Shown piece by piece: positions 1-5,185 of a DNA stretch of 5,185 bases; position 1 is the stretch's first letter, and the number at the start of each line of letters is the position of its first letter. The DNA lies in NCBI GenBank assembly GCA_003567055.1, contig PXAW01000113.1, positions 1 to 5,185 of the forward strand, written 5' to 3'. The position numbers were made by a program, and so were the translations under genes. Origin of the DNA: Hyphomicrobiales bacterium. GTDB lineage: Bacteria > Pseudomonadota > Alphaproteobacteria > Rhizobiales > Beijerinckiaceae. Below the pieces are notes generated by a model. That model did not search any database, was not told the DNA's origin, and was given only the letters and a program-made list of their open reading frames with translations.

Positions 1-1357
1 CGAGGCCGGCGGTCTCGCGCGCCTTTTCCGCGCCCGGCCCGCAGCCCTGTCCGAGGCGGCGCATGAGAGCACCGCGCCGCTGATCATCGCCAATCGCAAC
101 GGCGAATCGGTCGCTGTCGAGGTGCGGCTGACGACGATCGACTGGCTCGGCTACCCGGCCAGCATGCTGATGCTGCGCAAGATCGCCGAGACCGATCCGG
201 TCGAGCGCCTGCGTGCCCTCGAAACCGATCTCGCCGCGCGCGAAGAGCGGCTGCGTGAGCAGACCGCGATCCTCGATACGGCGACGGACGGCGTCGTCCT
301 GCTCGACCAGGCCGGGCGCATTCTCTCGCTCAACCGCGCGGCGGAGGCCCTGTTCGGATACGATCAGCGCGAGATTGCCGGGGAGAGCCTGACGCAGCTG
401 CTCGAAACCGAAAGCCATGTCAGCGCGCTGGAATATCTCGCATCCATGCGCGAGGACACCATGCGCAGCGTCCTCAATGACGGCTGCGAGGTGCTCGGGC
501 GCGTGCGCCAGGGGGGCGCGATCCCGCTCTTCATGACGCTGGGGAGCGTGGGTGAAGGGCTCGACCGCAAGTTCTGCGCCGTCCTGCGCGACATGACCGC
601 CTTCAAGCAGACCGAGAACGAGCTGATCGCCGCGCGCCGCACGGCGGAGGCCGCGAGCGCCCAGAAATCGGAATTCCTCGCGCGCATCAGCCATGAGGTG
701 CGCACGCCCCTCAATGCGATTATCGGCTTTGCCGAAGTCATGCTCGACGAGCGCTTCGGCCCCGTCGGCAATGAGCGCTACCGCGACTATCTCACCGATA
801 TCCACGCCTCCGGCGAGCATGTGATCAGCCTCGTCAACGATCTGCTCGACCTCGCCAAGATCGAGGCCGGGCGCATGGAACTCAATTTCATCCCCGTGGC
901 GCTCAACGATCTGGTCAATGCAGGCGTGGCGATGATGCAGCCGGAAGCGGCGCGCGAGCGTATCGTGCTGCGCAGCTCCTTCGCCGACAGCCTGCCGCCG
1001 GTGCTTGTCGATGAGCGGGCGATGCGCCAGATCGTGATCAACCTGCTCTCCAACGCGGTGAAATTCACCGATCCCGGCGGGCAGGTCATCGTCTCGACGG
1101 CGCGCGGCAGCGAGGGCGACATCATCTTCCGGGTGCGCGATACGGGCATCGGCATGAACGAGGGCGAGGTCACCGCAGCGCTCGAACCGTTCCGCCAGCT
1201 CGCCACGGCGCGCAAGGCGGGCGGGACCGGCCTCGGCCTGCCGCTGACCAAGGCTCTCGTCGAGGCGAATCAGGGCAACCTGCGCATCACCTCGCGCAAG
1301 AATGAAGGCACGCTCGCCGAAGTCGTGTTTCCGCCGGCGCGGGTGGTCACCGGGTAA
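1..1357 (+). CDS. PAS-domain sensor histidine kinase, PdhS/PleC-like, C-terminal part (5' end outside window)
   Basis: The reading frame is open from base 2 with no stop, so the gene starts upstream; the GTG at 122 lies inside a PAS-like fold and is not the start. Of 451 visible residues, about 1-62 look like the end of one PAS domain (ending near MLMLRKI), 65-85 a charged helical linker, 85-200 a second PAS domain, 224-290 the HisKA dimerisation domain and 330-445 the HATPase domain. Phospho-acceptor His231 sits in SHEVRTPLNAI; the N box has N351 in NLLSNAVKFT, G1 is DTGIGM (380-385) and G2 is GGTGLGL (407-413), so the core appears intact. No membrane segment is visible, and no receiver domain follows. 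RFGPVGNERYRDYL followed by ASGEHVISLVNDLLDLAKIEAG is, from family knowledge, typical of the PdhS/PleC/DivJ kinases that act on DivK-type regulators in alphaproteobacterial cell-cycle control. The partner is inferred. The kinase class is near certain, the subfamily likely. Confidence 0.93.
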   Translation, partial: EAGGLARLFRARPAALSEAAHESTAPLIIANRNGESVAVEVRLTTIDWLGYPASMLMLRKIAETDPVERLRALETDLAAREERLREQTAILDTATDGVVLLDQAGRILSLNRAAEALFGYDQREIAGESLTQLLETESHVSALEYLASMREDTMRSVLNDGCEVLGRVRQGGAIPLFMTLGSVGEGLDRKFCAVLRDMTAFKQTENELIAARRTAEAASAQKSEFLARISHEVRTPLNAIIGFAEVMLDERFGPVGNERYRDYLTDIHASGEHVISLVNDLLDLAKIEAGRMELNFIPVALNDLVNAGVAMMQPEAARERIVLRSSFADSLPPVLVDERAMRQIVINLLSNAVKFTDPGGQVIVSTARGSEGDIIFRVRDTGIGMNEGEVTAALEPFRQLATARKAGGTGLGLPLTKALVEANQGNLRITSRKNEGTLAEVVFPPARVVTG

Positions 1358-1376
1358 GCCGCAAGGAGCCTTTCCC

Positions 1377-1411
1377 GCGCCCTCCCCCAAGCCCTCCCCC
1401 GCGCCCTCCCC
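1377..1411. repeat. C-rich 12-bp tandem repeat between the kinase gene and rpoN
   Basis: Three adjacent units of 12, 12 and 11 bp follow the pattern GCGCCCTCCCCC: 1377-1388, 1389-1400 (AAG in place of GCG) and 1401-1411. A partial fourth copy (GCGCCC) begins at 1412. The stretch is almost pure pyrimidine on the plus strand and starts 19 bases after the kinase stop codon. It contains no inverted repeat and is not a recognisable terminator. Function unknown; it may simply be a slippage-prone low-complexity tract. Confidence 0.6.
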
Positions 1412-1444
1412 GCGCCCGGATCATCGCCGCAACGACCTTGGCCT

Positions 1445-1473
1445 TTGACGCGGGCGGCGAGACGCGATACGAA
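1445..1473 (+). promoter_or_regulatory. Candidate sigma-70-type promoter for rpoN
   Basis: TTGACG at 1445-1450 matches five of six bases of the -35 consensus. A 17-bp spacer leads to TACGAA at 1468-1473 as a weak -10 element, which is acceptable for alphaproteobacterial housekeeping promoters. Transcription would begin near 1480, giving a leader of about 70 nt before the rpoN ATG at 1551. A GANTC site (GAATC, 1471-1475) overlaps the -10 element. I looked for a sigma-54 type -24/-12 element (GG-N10-GC) around the TTGGC at 1438-1442 and the spacing does not fit. This is prediction by eye only. Confidence 0.35.
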
Positions 1474-1501
1474 TCCTCAAGAAAATTATGCAAGAACCAT
1501 G

Positions 1502-1534
1502 CCGGAAGGTTGTGCCGCTGCGCGCCGCCTCCGG
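1502..1534 (+). promoter_or_regulatory. Possible stem-loop in the rpoN leader
   Basis: CCGGA-A-GG at 1502-1509 can pair with CCTCCGG at 1528-1534, giving seven base pairs with one bulged A (1507) and an 18-nt loop. It ends 16 nt before the rpoN ATG, just upstream of the weak ribosome-binding stretch GGGG (1542-1545). It could affect translation initiation, but a stem of this size can arise by chance in GC-rich DNA. Confidence 0.2.
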
Positions 1535-1550
1535 AACAGACGGGGTATCG

Positions 1551-3152
1551 ATGAGTCTCGCACCGCGCATGGAGCTGCGTCAGGGGCAGTCACTGGTGAT
1601 GACGCCCCAATTGCTGCAGGCGATCAAGCTGCTGCAATTGTCGCATCTCGATCTCGTCGCCTATGTCGAAGCCGAACTCGAACGCAACCCGTTGCTGGAA
1701 CGCGACGAGAGTTATGAGAGCGCCGGCGAGGGCGCTGAAGACGGCGCGCGCGACGATACCCGTGAAGGATCCCGGGACTCATCCGGGGATGACGCCGCCG
1801 ACGCGGCTGAGGGTGGCGCAGCGAGCGACGATACCGGCGCGGAGGCGGAGGGGGCGCCCGATCCCTGGCTCGCCTCCGACATGGCGCCGGAGCGCTCAAC
1901 CATCGAGAGCACGCTCGACACCTCCCTCGAAAACGTCTTCCAGAACGAGAATCCCGGCGAAGCGCCGATCACCGGCGGCGACGAATTCGCGCTCTCGCAG
2001 GGGATGTGGAGCGGCGTGGGGGCCGGCGGGTCGTTCGAGGACGATGACGGGATGGAGCGCAACCTCACCCGCGAAGCCACGTTGCGCGATCACCTGATCG
2101 GCCAGCTCGATCTCGCGGTCACCGATCCGCGCGCGCGGCTGATCGGGCAATTCATCATCGATGCGATCGACGAGACCGGCTATCTGATCGAAAGCGTCGA
2201 GGCGATCGCCGACCGGCTGTCGGTGGCGCCATCTCAGGTTGCATCCGCACTCGCCGTGGTGCAGGGTTTCGAGCCGACGGGGATCGGTGCGCGTGATCTC
2301 GCGGAATGCCTCGCGCTGCAATTGCGCGAGCGCAACCGCTACGATCCCTGCATGGAGGCGCTGCTGATGCATCTCGACCTCCTCGCGAAGCGCGATCTCA
2401 CCGCGCTCAGGCGGCTTTGCGGGGTCGACGAGGCCGATCTGGCCGAGATGATCGCGGAGCTGCGCGCCCTCGATCCCAAGCCGGGCCGGGCCTTCGGCGG
2501 TGCGCCGGCGGAAATCCTGATCCCCGACGTCTTCGTGCGCGCAGCCCCCGACGGGACATGGCTCGTCGATCTCAACCCGCAGACCCTGCCGCGCGTGTTG
2601 ATGAATCAGAGCTATTATGCCCGCGTCTCGGCGGCGGCGCGGACCGAGGCCGAGAAGGCCTATGTCGGCGAATGCCTTCAGAACGCGCATTGGCTGACCC
2701 GCTCCCTCGATCAGCGCGCGCGTACCATCGTCAAGGTCGCCTCCGAGATCGTGCGCCAGCAGGATGCCTTCTTCGCCCATGGCGTGGCGGGCCTGCGTCC
2801 GCTCAACCTCAAGACCGTGGCGGATGCGATCGGCATGCACGAATCGACCGTCTCGCGGGTCACCTCGAACAAGTCGATCGGCACCAGCCGGGGCGTGTTC
2901 GAGATGAAATATTTCTTCACCGCCGCGATCCCCGGTTCCGCCGGCGAGGATGCCCATTCGGCGGAGGCCGTGCGCCATCGCATCAGGCAGATGATCGATC
3001 AGGAAGACCCCAAACGCGTTCTCTCCGACGACGCCATCGTCAAGGCCCTGCAGGCGCAGGGCGTCGATATCGCCCGGCGCACGGTGGCGAAATATCGCGA
3101 ATCCCTGCGCATCCCCTCCTCCATCGAGCGCCGCAGGCAGAAGGCGGGCTGA
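1551..3152 (+). CDS. rpoN: RNA polymerase sigma-54 factor RpoN
   Basis: Alternative sigma factor that directs RNA polymerase to -24/-12 promoters and needs AAA+ enhancer-binding activators to open them; typically serves nitrogen metabolism and other inducible functions. The 533-residue protein shows all regions of the family: a Gln/Leu-rich activator-interacting segment (about 1-50, with QSLVMTPQLLQAIKLLQLS), an acidic linker (about 51-172), a core-binding domain (about 173-370), a helix-turn-helix (about 420-441, TVADAIGMHESTVSRVTSNK) and a perfect RpoN box ARRTVAKYRE at 508-517. The ATG at 1551 is preferred because family members begin just before the MELRQGQSLVMTPQ segment. An in-frame ATG at 1488 would add 21 unconserved residues running through the leader hairpin. 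The ribosome-binding site is weak (GGGG, 1542-1545). Neighbours are unusual: a sensor kinase upstream and glk downstream, instead of lptB, hpf and ptsN. Identity is essentially certain; the start is likely. Confidence 0.97.
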   Translation: MSLAPRMELRQGQSLVMTPQLLQAIKLLQLSHLDLVAYVEAELERNPLLERDESYESAGEGAEDGARDDTREGSRDSSGDDAADAAEGGAASDDTGAEAEGAPDPWLASDMAPERSTIESTLDTSLENVFQNENPGEAPITGGDEFALSQGMWSGVGAGGSFEDDDGMERNLTREATLRDHLIGQLDLAVTDPRARLIGQFIIDAIDETGYLIESVEAIADRLSVAPSQVASALAVVQGFEPTGIGARDLAECLALQLRERNRYDPCMEALLMHLDLLAKRDLTALRRLCGVDEADLAEMIAELRALDPKPGRAFGGAPAEILIPDVFVRAAPDGTWLVDLNPQTLPRVLMNQSYYARVSAAARTEAEKAYVGECLQNAHWLTRSLDQRARTIVKVASEIVRQQDAFFAHGVAGLRPLNLKTVADAIGMHESTVSRVTSNKSIGTSRGVFEMKYFFTAAIPGSAGEDAHSAEAVRHRIRQMIDQEDPKRVLSDDAIVKALQAQGVDIARRTVAKYRESLRIPSSIERRRQKAG

Positions 3153-3175
3153 GGCAGACGAACGGATCGCCCCTT

Positions 3176-3194
3176 CACACGGGTGGTGCGTGTG
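3176..3194 (+). other. Small perfect hairpin in the rpoN-glk gap
   Basis: CACACG (3176-3181) and CGTGTG (3189-3194) form a perfect 6-bp stem with a 7-nt loop, GGTGGTG. No T-run follows (CCGTAATCTG), so it is not a classical intrinsic terminator. It lies 15 nt before the glk ATG, where it could stabilise or attenuate a shared rpoN-glk transcript or occlude initiation of glk. No function can be assigned from sequence. Confidence 0.25.
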
Positions 3195-3209
3195 CCGTAA
3201 TCTGTCCGG

Positions 3210-4232
3210 ATGAGTGACCTCTCCGCCTTTGCGCATCCGCTCGTCGTCGCCGATATCGGTGGCACCAATGCGCGTTTCGCCCTCACCCGCGCGCCGGGCG
3301 AGCCGCCGCGTCTCGTCACCAAGCTGGCGACCGCCGCGCATGCCGGACCGGAGGACGCCTTGAACGAGGCGATCGCCGCCTGCGGCGAAGCGCGCCCGCG
3401 CGCGGCGATTCTGTGCGCCGCCGGCCCCGTCACCGGGCGCACGGCGCGCCTGACCAATGCGCCCTGGCATTTCGACGGGCCGGCGATCGCGCAGGCCTGC
3501 GGGCTGGAACAGGGGCTTTTGCTGAATGATTTCGAGGCGGCGGCGCTCTCGCTCGCCTTCGTCGAAGAGAGCGACGTCTCCCCCGTCGGCCCCAGCATCG
3601 TGGCCGGGCGCGGCCCGAAGCTGGTGCTCGGGCCCGGAACCGGGCTCGGTGTCGCGGCGCTGGCGCGTTGCGGCGAGACCTTCCTGCCGCTTCCCGGTGA
3701 AGGCGGGCATGTGGGGATCGGCCCGCAGGACGCGGAAGATGACGGCTACTGGCCGCGCATCGCCCGCATGCACGGGCGCGTCACCGCCGAGACGCTGCTC
3801 TGCGGCCCCGGCCTGCAAAGGCTGCACGCCGCGCTCGCCGCGGATTTCGGCGTGGATGCCGGCGCGGCGGCCGCGACCCCGCCGCCCCGGATCGCGGAAG
3901 CCGCGCTCACCGGCTCCGATGCGCATGCTTCGGCGACCGCGCGGATCTTCCTGAAGCTTCTGGCGCGCACTGCCGGCGATCTCGCCCTCGTCTTCGGCGC
4001 GACCGGCGGTGTCTTCCTGCGCGGGGGCGTGCTGCATGCGCTGGCGCGGCTGATCGAGCCGGAGACGTTCCGGCGGCACTTCACCGGGAAGGAGCCGGTC
4101 GAGGCCTTCGCCCGGGCCATGCCGCTCGCGCTGATGCTCGAAGATGCCGTGATCCTGCGCGCCATGGCGGGGATCGGCGCCGAGCCACAGCGATTCGCGC
4201 TGGCCTATGGCGAGCGGCTGTGGTGCGCCTGA
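3210..4232 (+). CDS. glk: Glucokinase (ATP:D-glucose 6-phosphotransferase)
   Basis: Cytosolic enzyme that phosphorylates free glucose to glucose 6-phosphate with ATP, feeding the Entner-Doudoroff, pentose phosphate or storage pathways. The 340 residues match the proteobacterial Glk family, slightly longer than E. coli Glk at about 321. Visible motifs in order are the phosphate-binding ADIGGTNARFAL (14-25), LTNAPWHFD (81-89), catalytic LLNDFEA with Asp107 (104-110), GPGTGLGVA (141-149), glucose-contacting PGEGGHV (162-168), and the adenosine-motif region GATGGVFLRGG (263-273). The last reads LRGG where many homologues have AGG. The ATG at 3210 places the first glycine motif at the usual distance from the N-terminus; no clear Shine-Dalgarno precedes it. 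It follows rpoN by 57 bp on the same strand, so co-transcription is plausible. It converges on ribE with a 24-bp gap. No helix-turn-helix is present, unlike ROK repressors. Confidence 0.96.
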   Translation: MSDLSAFAHPLVVADIGGTNARFALTRAPGEPPRLVTKLATAAHAGPEDALNEAIAACGEARPRAAILCAAGPVTGRTARLTNAPWHFDGPAIAQACGLEQGLLLNDFEAAALSLAFVEESDVSPVGPSIVAGRGPKLVLGPGTGLGVAALARCGETFLPLPGEGGHVGIGPQDAEDDGYWPRIARMHGRVTAETLLCGPGLQRLHAALAADFGVDAGAAAATPPPRIAEAALTGSDAHASATARIFLKLLARTAGDLALVFGATGGVFLRGGVLHALARLIEPETFRRHFTGKEPVEAFARAMPLALMLEDAVILRAMAGIGAEPQRFALAYGERLWCA

Positions 4233-4233
4233 A

Positions 4234-4251
4234 GGCAGCTCAGATCCTGCC
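4234..4251. terminator. Weak inverted repeat in the glk-ribE convergent gap, possible terminator
   Basis: GGCAG (4234-4238) and CTGCC (4247-4251) form a 5-bp stem with an 8-nt loop between the facing stop codons of glk and ribE. Position is right for a shared terminator of convergent genes, but the stem is short and no T-tract follows on either strand. Low confidence. Confidence 0.2.
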
Positions 4252-4256
4252 CCCGA

Positions 4257-4880
4257 TCAGTTTCCCGCCTCGACCAACCGCGCGGCGTAGCGCGCCATCA
4301 GGTCGATCTCGATATTGAGCCCGTCCCCCGCCTTGCGTTCGCCCCAGGTGGTGACGGCCAGCGTATGGGGGATCAGCAGCACGCTGAAACGATTGCCGGA
4401 AACGCTGTTCACGGTGAGCGAGGTGCCGTCGAGACAGATCGAGCCCTTCTCGGCGATGAAGCGCGCGAGTTGCGCGGGCGCCTCGATGGTAAAGCGCGCC
4501 GTCGGCCCCCATTCGCCGGCGCCGGTGACTTCCTCGCGCGCGACGATGGTCGCCACCCCGTCCACATGGCCGGTGACGATATGGCCGCCGAGCTCGTCGC
4601 CGATCTTCAGGGAGCGCTCCAGATTGAGCGCATCACCCACCTGCCAGCGCCCCGCATTGGTGCGCGCCAGCGTTTCGGCGGCGACATCCACATCGAACCA
4701 TGAGCCGCCCTCGCGACGGCCCTTGTCGACCACGGTGAGGCAGGGGCCGTTGCAGGCGATCGAGGCGCCAAGCGCGATACCGTCGGGATCGTAGGAGGAG
4801 TGGATGCGGATACGGCGCAGATCCTGCTGGTCGCTGATCGCGGCGATTTCGCCCTTGTCGGTGACGAGGCCCGTGAACAT
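4257..4880 (-). CDS. ribE: Riboflavin synthase, alpha chain
   Basis: Catalyses the last step of riboflavin synthesis: dismutation of two molecules of 6,7-dimethyl-8-ribityllumazine into riboflavin and the pyrimidinedione precursor. The 207 residues have the expected length and two tandem lumazine-binding barrels. Barrel one (about 1-97) begins with the hallmark MFTGLV and has GASIACNGPCLTVV (38-51). Barrel two (about 98-207) has GGHIVTGHVDG (98-108) and the matching GSICLDGTSLTVNSV (146-160). The conserved N-terminal MFTGLV fixes the start. A strong Shine-Dalgarno, AAAGGAG, lies seven bases upstream inside ribD. The ribD stop and the ribE ATG are directly adjacent (TGAATG), implying one operon with translational coupling. 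No ribH or nusB follows; the next gene, glk, is convergent. Some annotations call this gene ribC. Confidence 0.97.
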   Translation of the reverse strand: MFTGLVTDKGEIAAISDQQDLRRIRIHSSYDPDGIALGASIACNGPCLTVVDKGRREGGSWFDVDVAAETLARTNAGRWQVGDALNLERSLKIGDELGGHIVTGHVDGVATIVAREEVTGAGEWGPTARFTIEAPAQLARFIAEKGSICLDGTSLTVNSVSGNRFSVLLIPHTLAVTTWGERKAGDGLNIEIDLMARYAARLVEAGN

Positions 4881-5185
4881 TCACGCGCTCCTTTCGAAGA
4901 ATGAAAACTGGTCCGGCCCCGCATATTCCTCGGCGAAGGCCTGCATGCGGTTGCTGATATAGTGCGCAAGTGCCGGCCCGACAGCACGCAATCCGGGACG
5001 GTCGAGCTTGTGCGCCCCGGTTACCAGCACCGCCTCGTCGACCAGGCCGGCCTGCGCGAGCCCCTCCGCCAGGGTCGGCCCGCCCTCGCAGAAGACACGG
5101 GTAATGCCGCGCGCACCGAGCAGGCGCATCGCTTCGTCGAGGCGCACCCGTCCCGTATCGTCTGCGCCGACACGCATGACTTCCA
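4881..5185 (-). CDS. ribD: Riboflavin biosynthesis protein RibD, C-terminal end of reductase domain (5' end outside window)
   Basis: Only the last 100 residues are visible; the frame is open to the window edge, and the Met codon at 5175-5177 is internal because it sits inside a conserved strand (EVMRVGADDTGRVRL). RibD is normally bifunctional, with an N-terminal zinc deaminase and a C-terminal NADPH-dependent reductase acting on pyrimidine intermediates early in riboflavin synthesis. The visible part matches the end of the reductase: RVGADDTGRVRL, LLGARGITRVFCEGGPTLAE with the signature EGG, then LVDEAVLVTG. Downstream conservation is weaker, ending FSFFERSA. The deaminase half cannot be checked here, so a stand-alone reductase remains possible. 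The order ribD-ribE with abutting codons supports the assignment. Confidence 0.9.
   Translation of the reverse strand, partial: EVMRVGADDTGRVRLDEAMRLLGARGITRVFCEGGPTLAEGLAQAGLVDEAVLVTGAHKLDRPGLRAVGPALAHYISNRMQAFAEEYAGPDQFSFFERSA
4888..4894 (-). promoter_or_regulatory. Strong ribosome-binding site for ribE inside the end of ribD
   Basis: On the minus strand AAAGGAG lies seven bases upstream of the ribE ATG, within the last codons of ribD. It is the clearest Shine-Dalgarno in the window and confirms the ribE start at 4880. It lets ribosomes finishing ribD re-initiate or load directly on ribE. Confidence 0.8.

Noticed and set aside
122..1357. GTG at 122 as the kinase gene start
   Set aside because: The frame is open to the window edge and the upstream residues continue a PAS-like fold (APLIIANRNGESVAVEV), so the GTG is internal.
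1438..1453. Possible sigma-54 -24/-12 promoter for rpoN autoregulation
   Set aside because: The GG at 1440-1441 is followed after ten bases by GG rather than GC, so the element does not match.
1608..1640. Inverted repeat GCAATTG near the start of rpoN
   Set aside because: It arises from repeated Gln-Leu/Leu-Leu-Gln codons in the conserved QLLQAIKLLQL segment, so the protein sequence explains it.
1769..1790. Imperfect hairpin (ATCCCGG / CCGGGGAT) inside the rpoN linker coding region
   Set aside because: Seven pairs with a bulge in GC-rich coding DNA are expected by chance, and no regulatory context supports it.
2306..3217. A 303-codon plus-strand frame overlapping the second half of rpoN
   Set aside because: It lies out of frame within conserved rpoN sequence and its Arg/Pro/Ala-rich translation is typical of a frame-shift shadow.
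1896..4079. A 727-codon open frame on the minus strand antisense to rpoN and glk
   Set aside because: It covers two well-identified genes on the opposite strand, its translation is Arg/Gly/Asp-rich without recognisable motifs, and high third-position GC routinely keeps such antisense frames open.
4365..4703. Plus-strand open frames within ribE
   Set aside because: They are antisense to the clearly conserved riboflavin synthase and show no motif or ribosome-binding site.

Overview
The window looks like ordinary chromosomal DNA from a high-GC alphaproteobacterium, probably of the order Hyphomicrobiales (Rhizobiales). Three things point there: a PdhS/PleC-type histidine kinase core with a sequence signature typical of that order, an alphaproteobacterial type sigma-54 factor, and strong G/C preference at third codon positions. 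That preference also produces long spurious ORFs on both strands. I cannot name the genus from sequence alone.

Layout: (1) positions 1-1357, plus strand, hold the C-terminal 451 residues of a soluble PAS-PAS-HisKA-HATPase sensor kinase whose start lies upstream of the window. (2) Positions 1358-1550 are a 193-bp intergenic region with a C-rich 12-bp tandem repeat, a candidate sigma-70-type promoter overlapping a GANTC site, and a possible leader hairpin. (3) Positions 1551-3152 hold rpoN, a complete RNA polymerase sigma-54 factor. (4) Positions 3210-4232 hold glk, a complete glucokinase in the same direction, 57 bp downstream of rpoN. (5) On the minus strand, converging on glk, are ribE (riboflavin synthase alpha chain, 4257-4880, complete) and the end of ribD (4881-5185, reductase domain, cut by the window edge). 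The ribD stop codon directly abuts the ribE start codon.

Functionally there are three units. The first is a signalling kinase likely tied to the DivK/CtrA cell-cycle circuit. The second is an rpoN-glk pair that could be co-transcribed. The third is the tail of a riboflavin operon that makes the FMN/FAD precursor. The unusual point is gene order: rpoN lacks its common neighbours (lptB upstream, hpf and ptsN downstream), and ribE is not followed by ribH or nusB. I see no mobile element, CRISPR array, tRNA, rRNA or defence module, and no convincing sign of an undescribed system.
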